Shown piece after piece: positions 25,501-45,551 of a stretch of DNA of 64,000 nucleotides (positions within the stretch are counted from its first letter, which is position 1; every line of letters begins with the position of its first letter). Source of the stretch: Serinus canaria. Lineage: Eukaryota; Chordata; Aves; Passeriformes; Fringillidae. Both the position numbers and the translations under genes were made by a program. The stretch spans positions 3,305,001 to 3,369,000 of the forward strand of contig NC_066332.1 in the NCBI RefSeq assembly GCF_022539315.1, in the 5' to 3' direction. The notes under the pieces were generated by a model. That model had not been told where the DNA came from. It saw nothing but the letters and a program-made list of their open reading frames with translations, and ran no database searches.

Positions 25501-28500
25501 TACTATGGAACATCACCATAGCTGCCCCCACAGCAGAATCCACATCCTTCCCATAAACCACAGGGAATGGAAAAATCCTCTCCACTTCCTGCCTCAGCAC
25601 CTCGTTCCTGGCAAGGGCACTGCCACTTCCCAGGATCCTGCTCACCCCCAGCTGCTGCAGGTGCTGCACAGGGAACATGGAGCACAGGTTCTCCACAAGG
25701 CCACGGCACAGGGCTCTGGTGACATGGCCCAGGGACAGCTCAGAGGCACCAATGCTGCTCACTGATGCCAGCAGCTCGGGAAGGTGTCTCTCTCCAAATA
25801 TGGTTGGGTGGACTGAGAGCTTGCTGTGCTTTTGGGCCAAGGCTGCTTGGATTATCCTTGGGTAGATGGCAGATTCCTGAACCTGAAATCCTGCAGATGG
25901 GAAATATCTTGTTACCAATCTGAAAGGGTCTGGTGTATCTCACGTGTGGACAGTTACAATAGACACTGATGCACCTGTTCAGCAAAACATTGGATATCTT
26001 TTTCTGTGCCCCAAAGGTAATTGTGTGGCCAAGCTTATGAACCATAATTCTCCCATCCAACGGTACCCAGAATGTGCAATAGCCGAAACCTTTTTCTGAT
26101 TACAGCAACTGCCTTTTCTGACAACAGCTACTCCTCATTGCCTGTACTGTTCTACAAAACAATGTCTTTAGAGGGACTAAGAGCAGGGCTCAGCTTTAGT
26201 GGCTGGATTCCACGTGAATGCAACATTCACCTCGAGTACTTACAGAAAGAACAATTTCAGAGCTGATTTCTGTAGTGCAAAACCCAAGAGAGTATTAAAA
26301 ATCCTGTCAATGCCATGCTTAAAGCACTTAGAAGATATTCCATGAGTTTGAGTCTTAAAACCCATTAGTGCTGCAAAATATGCACCAAAAGGACTCCTTT
26401 GGACTGCAGTCACACAAAATTACAGGCTGTTGTCCTCAAATCTGCCAACCTTGCCTTTTGAAAATCAACTTGCACAAAATAATTCTGTGCTTGAAACAAA
26501 GAAGGCCTAGAGGGAGTATGAATGTGGAGTCCAAGCATGACTGTCCCAGCATGTTCAAAAGCTTCAGCAGGAAATTCCAGAGAACTGGGAAGCATGACCC
26601 AGGAATTACATCCTTGTTCCCTTTATGGCATAATGGAACAGCTCTAGGCTTGTCCCTTTGCTTCAGCTTCCTTTTACCTTGATGATCAACCCCAATTTTG
26701 TGCTTCAACTCTCCTTGAAATTACTTACCCAGCTCTTGTGCCCACTGTGCCACCATTCCCACAAATGTTGCGAGCACATTCCCTCCATTGAGTGATGCTG
26801 CCACTGCCAAGTAGTCACCATTGAAGTAGGGAAAATAAGTGACAGTTGAGGAAGGATCTGGTGCCTCTGGAGGCTGGAAACCCAAGGGCATTGTGATGGT
26901 CAGCTGAGCAGAGGTGCTGATATTAAGAACTAAAACATGCACAAAAAAATATTTAAAAAAAAATCAGTGTTTTCCTAAGTTACCTCAAAGGAGAACAATG
27001 AGAAAAACCAATTAGATACCAAAATGACCATACCTGCATCAGTCCTCTCAGTCAGACAGGAATAAACAGAGCACTGGAAATCTCCTAGAGCAATTCCCAC
27101 TTTTGCTCCTTGGGGTATTCCATGCCATGCACAGGTTGTCCTGCCTGCAATACTGCCAGGGTCTCTCACCTCTGGAAGCAAGTGGACAGGAAAGCCAGAT
27201 TTCTTCAGTCTGGAAGTAGAACAACATTATTGGAATAAAGCAGTTGGGGAATGTGTGGCACTGCTACAAAAAACTCTTTGAAGTCACAGATGAACCTGGC
27301 CACACATTTGTGGCTGGTGCATTTATGGATGCTTTCACCAGTTTAGAAAGCTTTGCCTTGGACAGAGGCAGCATTCCAGTCCAGTGAGCTGGGTAAACCA
27401 GCCTGGAAGAATAAATTGTTTTCCTTTCTACGCAATCTGAGCACCTGAGATTATACACTGCATGTTCAGCAAGTTTAACCTACTGATATCATATGGATAA
27501 GCAGGTCCAGGGTGAAGGGACAATCACAAAACCAGAAAAAAATGCAGCTAAGTGTCAAAGAACTTCAGTTCTCATGCAATTAGTAGTTCACAACAAAATC
27601 ATGAAGAGTTAAGTCCAGCAAACTCCTTACACAATCAGCTGCAGGTGCTACAGCAACACCACCACATTAGTAAGAGCTCAGTTCAGTCAGCAAAATGCAA
27701 ATTTCTGTCACTCTTTCATACCTTGATGAGAAGATCTTTCACCTTGGAGTCCTGGCCTAACCTAAGCCCTGCAATATATAAGGCCTTAGCACTCAGCCCT
27801 GAAAGAGCAAATCATTAAAATAAATAAGTAAATAAATAAACTGATTCCTTCTAAGATTTCCTGTAGCTTAATAGCTCTTAAGTGTTACCACAAGTAAGTC
27901 TTAGAAGTTTTGAAGCTCAGCTCAAAAAACAAGAGAGTGATAACAGTTTACCATGGCAAAGGCAACACTGTGGCTGCACTTGTCCATCCCACCCCACCAG
28001 ACAACAGCCTGGAATCCCTGATAAGTCTCTCAGCTCTGCTGATTGGAGATTTTGGGCCAGATTTTATCAGATTCAACAGAGCAAACTCTCAATAGCTCTT
28101 CAGTACAGGCTACAATTGATTAGGAATAACTTTCAATCCCTTTTTGTCTGTAGCACATCAACAGTCAGGGCCCAAAGAGAGGCTCACACTGCCTGACACA
28201 AGCAGTGCACAAACCCCACTGAATGGCCCCAGCACTTACATGTCAGTATTCCAGCTCTTGTTCCTGCAGTTAAAATATCCCCAGCTGGCAGCATTCTGGA
28301 CAGACATCAGTGGCTTCTTCAGGTCACACAGCATGGCAACCACGTAGTCCTGGATGGTGCCAGCTGCATCATAAGCCTTCAGAAAATCTGGACTTTTAAA
28401 CAAGATGTTTGAAAAACAAAACAATACAAAAAAAATAATTAAAAAAAAAAGAGGGGGTTTTGCTTTAAGGCAGTGAGAGAAGACAATTTTCACTGTTAGG

Positions 28501-31500
28501 GGGAACTTCACATGTGGTCCATTAAAATATTAAACAGCCACCTGAATTTTATTGGTTTGGTTTGGTTTTTTTAAATAGAATTTGTTATCCAAGCTGCAGC
28601 AATACTTATCTGAAGATGGAGAGGGGGCAGCTTTAAGAAATGAGTTGTCAAGGTTCAAAAGCACAGTACTGAAAAAATTAGCAGGAAAGTAGTAATTGTT
28701 TGAGTGAAATAAACAACACTCTGTTGATCCTGGAGCATTACTGAAAAATAGGTAAATTCCCACTTGCTCTGGGATCCACAAATTATATGAATGGAAATGT
28801 ACCAAATGTGAAGCAAAACAAAGCAGCTGGACTCATGACTTATGCAGCTCTAAAGATCACACCACACTCCATATATTTGCTGGACACACAGTGAAAAAAA
28901 ACCAAAATCTAATAAAATTTTCCCATTTATTGAACCTTAACTCATTGCAAACCAAGAGACTGGCTCTTTGAGAAAGATGAAACTGAAGAGCAAATCTTGC
29001 TGATGCTAAATCATGAGTGAAAAATTATATCCTCTGAAAACACACCACAACAAAGCAGAGCACTTGTGTCACCCCATGAGGATCTGTCTCAGGGTCTGAG
29101 GAAGGAAGGAACTGAAATTAATTTAGAGACTCTGTTTTGGCATCTGGCAGTAACCAGACCAAGTAACTCAGTTACTGTTTTAGGCATGTCTGTACTTTCC
29201 ACAAAGTGGCACAAGGCAAAACGACAGTGTTCAAACTGCAATAGCAGAGCTGCTCTGAGCCATGGTACAGACCAGAATTATTCTATGATACTTTAAAGCT
29301 TCTGTCCCTATATGGTCAAAAGCTTATCCTTTTATTAGTGATCTGTAGTATTTTTCAAGGTCAGAGACTTTTGCATGCTTAATTGCACATAGTTTATATT
29401 AAATACTGCCATTTTAAATATTCTTTGACTACTTAATTAAGATTATGATTACAGAGAAGCACAGCCCCTCAGCCTGTAGCAGCATTAATGTGCTACAAGA
29501 ATACTAATTGTCACATCAATTCAAGATGAGAACAGCCTTTGGAGCAGCAATGTACCTGTTCCTTGAATACCAGAAGACTGTGGCACATCCAAGTCCTGTA
29601 GCCAGGCTCACGTGTGACTGGGGCAGAGGAAGGGAGGTGAGGAAGGTGGGGCTGCAGCGCCCATCCTGCCAGGTGACCAGGTGGCTGACCTTGTCTGCCT
29701 CAAAGGCAGGGCCTGTGCCACTCTCTGACCACTTGCACCCTGAAAACAAAACAGAATCCAAGAAATCCAGTGACTCCTGCAGAACAGCCTGCCTGGCATT
29801 CCTCATTTCTGGACACACCTGATACTTTGTTAAATCTATCAGAAACAGAGCTAGTAGAGACTGTAATGAAATTAGTCTTAGTTTCCAGCCCTAGATAACA
29901 TCATAAAGCAAATTATCCTTTGTAACACAGAGAATGGTATCCAAAGCCTTCCTTCTCTTGAAGAGAGATATTAAAGATAACTTAAATACCTCAAAAGATA
30001 ACTTAATAGCCTCAAAAAACCCCAACCACAGTCTGCTATGGGAGGTGAGGAGCTGGCATGGCAGCTGACACATGAAAACCTCAGCTGGGATGTGCCACAT
30101 CCCCACTTGGAGAATGCTGCCACAGTAATGGACTGCCCAGGATGGACAGCACAAAGCTGCATCACCTCTGGAGCCCAAGCAACAAGGAACCTGGATCTGA
30201 GACTATTTAGCAGTGCACTGCAAAGTGCTTAAGAGTAAAATCCTCACATACTACACAACAAAGGTAGGACAGGGTTTAATTCAGGATTTAATTCAATTTC
30301 CCAGTCCAGCACATTCCTTCGGAGCAGAGAACACCACACCTTTGAGGAAACTTTCCCATTCTTCCATTGAAGAGGAGAGGCTGGGCTCAAGCACTGTTTG
30401 CCTGCACATTCCAGGGCACAGCTCTGAGCCTTCCCAGGCCATCCCTGGACACAGAGCAGGGACAGGACAGGTCACTCACCCTGGAACTGGGGCAAACTCT
30501 TGGGTTTTGGCCACAGAGCAGAGAGTCAAGAGGAAATACTCAGCTTCCTGACTCACACAAGTATGGCTAAAAAATGTAATTTTTGGGTTGGATACAGGGC
30601 TTGGAAGTCACACTAACACAATAAAAAGCAGCCCTGGAGGCTGGGAGGTGCCATGAGAAACATGCAAAATAAAACACATTCTTTTTCTTGTTTCCTCAAT
30701 TCCCTGTTCTATCAAATCTGTTTGAACTGAATTTCCAATTGCTTTTTCATTTTAAATGGATTCTAAGAAATATTATTAGTCATAAATATAACCCTGAAAG
30801 ATGCTATTAAAATTTTTATTTGTGTCCCAAAGGTCCTGGATTCACTTAGTCCACTCAAAACAAATGAGAGCAAACACCCTCTTTCACTTGACAGAAATGA
30901 AACTAAAGTGGCATGTGGCTTTAGGGCATAAAATATTTACCAATATGACATAAGAATCTGTGCCTGTGAATACACAAGGCTTTGTTATGCAGCTCCTGGG
31001 ACAGCCGGAAAGCAACAACAGCTCCTCCAGTCCATCAGCCCTTGGACTTCTTTTTTCTAATCATTTTTAGTATTTAATGTAAAATTACAGCCAGTAATGA
31101 ATAGTACAGTGTCTCTTCAAGCAATTAAGACCCTGACAACTTCTGACAGGCAGTGACCAGCACTTTTAGGAAATCTGCTTTGTGGTTTACAATACAACTT
31201 TACTTCATCTGCATATCTCCTGTTATAATAAGACTTGTAGAATTGTCCAGATGAGCACAGTACAGGGTTAAGTGAAAGAAGACATGGACCCACACTCTGG
31301 AAGCCTTAGACTTCAGTAGGTCTATAAAGCATTAGCCAAGATAATCCATCTCTATCTCACAGGGCTGGCAATCCAAGGCCTGGATTCTTCAAATATCTTC
31401 ACTATCACAAGGATTATCTGGGTATTTGCACAACCTCACTGCAGCTGACTTTGTCTCTGAGGCCTTGGCAAGCAGCTGAGCATCCACAATCCTGACCACA

Positions 31501-33480
31501 GTCCTTTCCCAGCTCCTACTAACAGAAGCATAAGCAACAAAATTAATGCAACATGACATTTATGTATGACTTGCTAGGGTAAAAAAGTCTTTGGATTTTG
31601 GGAAAAGCCAGAGTTATTGAGATGCTGGACAGCATCTAGGTAAGGGGTTTATGAGGTGAATAAAATCCCCCTGCAAGTTATTCATGTGATGCAGTTCTTG
31701 CAGAGGGCAGCAGACAGCATGTGATGGAGAAACAATTAACAAGGCACAAATCTGCTATTCCTCCTTTATATTAATAATTGTGCTGAATCTGCAGGGATGT
31801 CATTAGGCTACATCTTTTATCATTAACTATAGTGAGTAGCTGGAATTTCAGTAAAAAAAGCAAAATTCCCATAAGAGATCTCCTGTTAATTCTGTTTTAG
31901 AGAAGACCAAAGTGATGCAGCAGTTTAATCACAGAATTATTTCCCTGTTACAATTTAATTTTCTGCATCATAATACTCTGAGCAGGAATGTTAAAGAATG
32001 AATGTTACCTTTATCACTTTTCCAAAACACAACCCCATGCATTTGTCCAGAAATCCCAATGTGGGTGACTTGCTGAAGCTGCTGCTGAGGCAGAGCAGCA
32101 AGGCATTCATTCAATGCTCTTATGATTTTCTGGACATCTTGCTCCATTCCCTGCAATCACAAAGCATTATCCTGAGCATGAAGCCATTAGGATTCACTCA
32201 GTGTATTTATTAAACAAGGCTGCTTTAGTCAGAAGTGAAGGACAGAGTTCATTTGGTTTAATAGCATTTATTAGAGTAATATTCACTACTAAACTGTAAC
32301 AAAAAAAGAAAAGAAAAATTGCAAAAAATCCCACAAACCCACAAAAACTAAACATCAATACTGCCAAGTTGAGCCTCTTAAGCTGAAGGCCAAGTAATTT
32401 TTAATTTCCTAAATAACCACACTCAACCATAACTTAAAAAAAATCCATGACCACTGACTACAAGCTTTCATTAATTCACCTTATCTATTCATTTTCCTCA
32501 CAGAGAGAATAATCCATGTGTTCCGGCAGGTGTGCAGTCTCCCCTGCCTCTTCCTAAAGCTCCTCCCTGTTTACTTACTGATGATTTTGATGATGCTGAT
32601 ATTCAATTTCTGGATATTCTATTCCTAGAACCACCCAGCAAACTGACCCAACAGTTCCCCAGAAGCTTTCACACTTTCAAAGGTTCAGGTTACTTTATGA
32701 CAGACCAGTACGAAGATTACAAAACTATTGCAACAGAGTCTACAAATAAATGTGAACTTTGTGCATAGGTACTTTAGGCTGCGTAAATTGCCAGGAGGAG
32801 GGCTGGCCTGTTTGGTATCCTTGGTATCAGAAACAGTGCACTTTTTTATGATTCTGATTAATCCTTTTTTTAGATTGACCACACAATGGATGTAAAGATC
32901 TTTAACAGGAACACTTCTCCTGGTTATTTCCACAGGGAATTTCCAGTTATGATTCCACCTCAGACTGAAGTGCAAAATAAAATACCCTTCCAGTTGGCAA
33001 GTGGTTGCTGTTTCTTTACTGGGAGTGTCAAAGATAAGGTGGTGGCTCATGGGAGAATAGTTTTACAGTGTCTTAGGCAATTTTTCAAAACCTGGGTCCT
33101 TCTTAAGTCGAGCAGCTCTACTTAACTTCCTTGGACGGTGAGCAGGGGGTGTTTTAATTCTGCTTTTTAATACCCAGACACATGCTGCCAATCTGGGCAC
33201 AAAACAATCCGGGAAAGCCACTGCACTCTGCCCAATGTACCAAACAACCCAAGCACTGCAAGGCAAAGCCGGTGTCCTGCAATGTCCCTCAGCATTCCCT
33301 GGCAGGCCTTACCTGCGGTGCAGCTCCCGGGCTATCGCTGTATGCCTGCGTCTCCCTGGAGCAGCTCTGTGCCAGCGCCAGCCCTCGCTCTGTCCCTGTC
33401 ATCAGCGCTGCCTTCACCGACGTCGTGCCCAGGTCAATGCCCAGCACACAGGTGGGCACAGGCCCGCCCGCCGCGGCCAT
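25496..33480 (-). CDS. SHPK: Sedoheptulokinase (FGGY carbohydrate kinase)
   Basis: Cytosolic kinase that phosphorylates sedoheptulose to sedoheptulose-7-phosphate, feeding the non-oxidative pentose phosphate pathway. Seven exons in transcript order: 33480-33313, 32150-32009, 29739-29556, 28392-28240, 27209-27034, 26929-26729, 25890-25496, joining to 472 aa (human 478). The N-terminal FGGY phosphate motif GIDLGTTSVKAAL is at about 13-25, with GISGQMHGVVFW near 85-97, SHLVTWQDGRC in the first kinase lobe, VLNISTSAQL at about 274-284, and the C-terminal nucleotide-binding GSGSALARN near residue 430. The start gives MAAAGGPVPTCVLGIDLG; the frame is open further upstream, but that stretch lies in the promoter and resembles no kinase. 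Exon 4 uses an AAAAG acceptor 5 bases before a second AG. The largest intron is 29740-32008. It faces CTNS head to head. Confidence 0.97.
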
Positions 33481-33869
33481 CAGGGATAGCTGGCACCTCG
33501 TCACAGGAGGAACAACACCCACCAAGCTGAGCCGCACACGGTCCCCGGTGCCACAGTGGGAGCTCCCAGGGACAGGGCAGGACTGCGACCTGGACTTCGC
33601 CCTCAGGCTGGGGGTGCTCCCTGCCCTCAGCGCTCCCCCGCCACTACTCCACTGTAACAGTGACAAAGCGCCCCTTCCCCAGGTGACCTGCGCTGATTTA
33701 AACCACGCTTTTTTATCCAAAGCCAACCACCACGGCGCCCAGCCCGCCCTGTCCCCCCGCTCACAGCTCTGCCCCCCTCACGGACCCGCTCCGCCACACC
33801 CAAGATGGCCCCCGGGGGCGGCCGCAGCGACGCGGTGGGCGCTGGGCGGGGAGTCCACAGGCAATCGCC

Positions 33870-33877
33870 TCACGTGA
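33870..33877. promoter_or_regulatory. CLEAR/E-box palindrome TCACGTGA
   Basis: An eight-base palindrome matches the core of the CLEAR element bound by TFEB/TFE3/MITF in lysosomal gene promoters. It lies about 470 bases upstream of the cystinosin start, so it plausibly ties CTNS to lysosomal biogenesis. The site is seen; binding is inferred. Confidence 0.55.
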
Positions 33878-34024
33878 GAGCTGAAAAGGGAAGAACCGGG
33901 ACGGCGCGGGGCACTGAAGGGGGTGGGTTGTCGCCCGCTCCCCGGTACCACCGCCTCGGCAGCGGCGCGTTCCAAAGCACCGCGCACCCGGCTCCGCCAG
34001 AGCGCCGGAGCGAAGTGCGGCAGG

Positions 34025-34043
34025 ACTACAAGTCCCAGCGTGC
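34025..34043 (+). promoter_or_regulatory. ZNF143 (Staf) binding site
   Basis: ACTACAAGTCCCAGCGTGC matches the long ZNF143/SBS consensus (ACTACAA-TCCCAG--TGC) almost completely. Such sites are typical of divergent housekeeping promoters. Confidence 0.75.
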
Positions 34044-34088
34044 ATCGCGGCACGCCGCCAGCGGTGAGGGTCTGGCGGGGGCGCGGGG

Positions 34089-34106
34089 GCTGCCGAGATT
34101 TGTAGT
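34089..34106 (-). promoter_or_regulatory. Second ZNF143-like site, opposite strand
   Basis: Read on the minus strand this is GGGACTACAAATCTCGGC. It keeps the ACTACAA half of the motif but diverges in the TCCCAG half. It faces the site at 34025 with about 46 bases between them. Confidence 0.45.
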
Positions 34107-34338
34107 CCCGCGCGTTGGGTGGGGTGAGTCCGTCACTGGAGCAGCGCTGAGGTAAAGATGTGCCCGGGACGGGGAGAGCGGTGCCCTCCGAGGGGAGCTG
34201 AGGGTCCCTCGGCCGGGCTGGGGCCGTGGTGCTGCGGAGAGAGCTGCGTGCCGCGGCTTCCAGCGGAGGGGATGGGCTGTGTGGCCGTGTGGGTGCTGAG
34301 GAAAGCTTCTCCCCTGCTTTTTCCGCAGCTTTTCCACC

Positions 34339-40115
<5,777 letters not shown>

Positions 40116-40629
40116 CAAACATCACTTGTGGAGACTCAAACTTTAAACTGAACTTGGCCCTACCCTCTCTGAGGGCTTTCAAGATTCTTGCTGCCCGTTA
40201 CCAGAAGTGCTGATTCTGATCTGTGACTTGATCCTCTCTGGGCTGGAACACAAACTGTTGCCTTGCCAAGCACTGGCTGCCAGATGCCTTAAGGACAGCA
40301 AGCTCTCAGCTGCACATGGGGGACTCGTGCCTGTTGGAGCTGCACACACAGCTCAGAGGGAGCTGTCCAAGCAACACGTGGCTCTTTTTTCACCAACCAC
40401 AGGGAAGAGAAAGACCAAAGTGATGTCTTTCTGATTGGAGGTGAAGCACAAAGAGCAGAGTTCTGTCTTCCAAAAATCTGAGATCATGTTTAAACAACCA
40501 CTTAATGTCTTTAAGTAATGACTGAAGACTGTCTGTGGATCCAAGTGCTGCTGCTGACATTTCCCAGACAGCTCACAGTCCACCACCACTCAGGCTGGTC
40601 ACAGTGGTACATCACAATAATGAAGTTGT

Positions 40630-40635
40630 AATAAA
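40630..40635 (+). terminator. CTNS poly(A) signal
   Basis: AATAAA about 515 bases after the CTNS stop is the first canonical hexamer on this strand. It lies close to the candidate ends of the convergent TAX1BP3 transcript. Confidence 0.65.
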
Positions 40636-40960
40636 TGCACAACTATTACAATTTGAACTCTTTATTAAAAAAATCCTGAAAACCAGAAGCTGTATTCTTC
40701 TCTCACTGAAAGCTCTTTCAAAGGTGCTAAGACAAGTAATTAACAGGAATCTGTGCATTTATACTTGAATGCTTAGAACCTAATGTATCTTTCTAGATCC
40801 CAGGTGAGGTCTGACAGTTCCCCACCAGTTAAACCAGACCTTACTGACCTCACTAATTCCAAAATCTACCCTTGAGCCAAAAATGGTCACAGCTAGAAGC
40901 ACCCAAGTGATGTGGCACTCTTAAATGTAAGGAGAAACAGCTCAGGAAAACCAACTTTGT

Positions 40961-40966
40961 TTTATT
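40961..40966 (-). terminator. Candidate TAX1BP3 poly(A) signal
   Basis: Minus-strand AATAAA about 1.4 kb past the TAX1BP3 stop. Another copy at 40661-40666 would make the convergent CTNS and TAX1BP3 3' ends meet or overlap. Which one is used cannot be told from sequence. Confidence 0.45.
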
Positions 40967-42394
40967 GTGTGTAAAATCAAGTGAAAAAAGCAGTACAAAT
41001 AGCAGTGTATCTTTATAGTAACAAAAATAACTCCAACTGGAAAGACTTATAATTTACTACTGAATTCTTAAGTAACAAAATTCCAAAGCAGGATTGTAGT
41101 AATTCCAGAGATATAAAATTGATAAGTAGGCATCTGCTGGTGTGCACAGAACAGTCTGAGATGCATCAATCACAAGGTACATGGCACAGCAGTAAGGTAC
41201 TGAATAAATTAGTCTGCCACCTCCTCGTGCTCTATTTACAACAGCTTACCCCAAGGCTGCTTAAGGAAACTATAGATATGTATAGATCAACTGAAGAGGA
41301 TTAAAAACTCCAGGTTTTGGATAATTGTAAAGCTAACTGGCTAACAAACCACAGGATGCTAGATTGTGGACTCAGGATTGCAGCAAGAATCTTCAGACCT
41401 GTGGCATGTTGATTTAATCCAGTTAGTATCCTACTAGAGGTTTGAATTTGGTCAAGAGGCACTTCTGCAAAATTACTGGCATATTCATCTCTTCCATCCA
41501 ATAAATCATTGATTTAAGCAAAGTCTTCTAAAAGACAAACCAAAATCCCTCCTCTTTCAAGTCTGATAGAAGTGGAATGAAGGACTGAAAACTCTACAGT
41601 TACAAGCAGCATTTCTGGTAAGTTCAGGAACATTGTTTTGTTTCCTGCTCCATATTCTTTCCAATTAAACTCAATTTATCTGATGGTACAAATTGGAACA
41701 AGGAGAATTCAGGTTTTACCCTGCCAGTGAGGTTGAACTGTAGTGTCCATGAAGTTGTAGTGTATTTCACAGGCATTGATAGAACACTCGTGTGTTCCTC
41801 AGTTTTTTCTTGCCTGAAGAGGCTGCTTTATCCAGGGAATCTTTGCAGGAAACTGTAATGCCCCAAACCCTTCAGCCACTCTCTATCTTGCAGACAGTGA
41901 AGGATTAGTACAGTGCTCCTCCCCACAGCACTGTGCAGCTCTTAACTCTGGCATTTGAATTTGGTAGCAGTGGGGGGGACAGGACAGCTCCCTTCTAAAA
42001 GCTTAGGCACAGCAAACCCTCAGGTCTCCCACAGCAGAAATCACATTTCCTCCTAAAAGAGGAGGCTTTTGTGCTACAGAAGAATCCTGTCCAAGTTAAG
42101 GCTTTTCCAGTTGCTCTTAGATAACTTGGGTCTGTCCTGTCCTGAAAGCCATGTCTACAGAAGTCTTGCCATGTACCTGCAGGGCAGACTTTAGAGAAGC
42201 ATTTTGCTGAGGGGAGTATTGTTTTACTACTGCCAGTTACACCAGAAGAAGTTAAAATAAAAAAAAAGTAGTGTTTACCACAGGTAGGAACATGCACTCC
42301 TTCCAGACAACCTGTTCCAGTCTAATCGTTGCTTCTTTCTTTGATACCAGTCTATAGATCTCCCTCCCCACACCCTCCCCGGCTGGATGATGGA
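40967..42394 (-). other. Probable TAX1BP3 3' UTR / intergenic
   Basis: This A/T-rich stretch between the CTNS end and the TAX1BP3 stop has no supported coding sequence. It most likely holds the TAX1BP3 3' UTR, since the first good minus-strand hexamer is at its far end. Confidence 0.45.
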
Positions 42395-45394
<3,000 letters not shown>

Positions 45395-45545
45395 GCGGCT
45401 CCGCCGCTACCGGAGCTGCAGGACTGTTGCCAAAAGTCACTACACAATAGGCCAGCTCACTTTCCAAACTGTTGTCCGTGGCTCGTGTCGTTAATGCTGT
45501 TGGTAAATTATGTCCAAGTACGAATTAATCAGTAGCACTGTTCTA

Positions 45546-45551
45546 ATTAAA
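45546..45551 (+). terminator. EMC6 poly(A) signal (ATTAAA)
   Basis: ATTAAA about 150 bases after the stop, followed by a GT-rich stretch (TGTATTTGTTTCC), fits the short 3' UTR of this gene. Confidence 0.6.

Larger units (their letters stand above)
33481..34338. promoter_or_regulatory. SHPK/CTNS bidirectional CpG-rich promoter
   Basis: Only 858 bases separate the SHPK and CTNS start codons, which point away from each other. The interval is GC- and CpG-rich, with no obvious TATA box. It carries a YY1-like AAGATGGC (33802), a CLEAR-type TCACGTGA (33870), a ZNF143-type site (34025) and a second, opposite ACTACAA site (34106-34089). CTNS probably has an untranslated first exon ending at 34151 (GCTGAG|GTAAAG), spliced to 34329. 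Confidence 0.8.

Noticed and set aside
33182..33877. 231-codon plus-strand frame
   Set aside because: Antisense to SHPK exon 1 and the CpG promoter. The sequence is low-complexity Pro/Ala/Ser.
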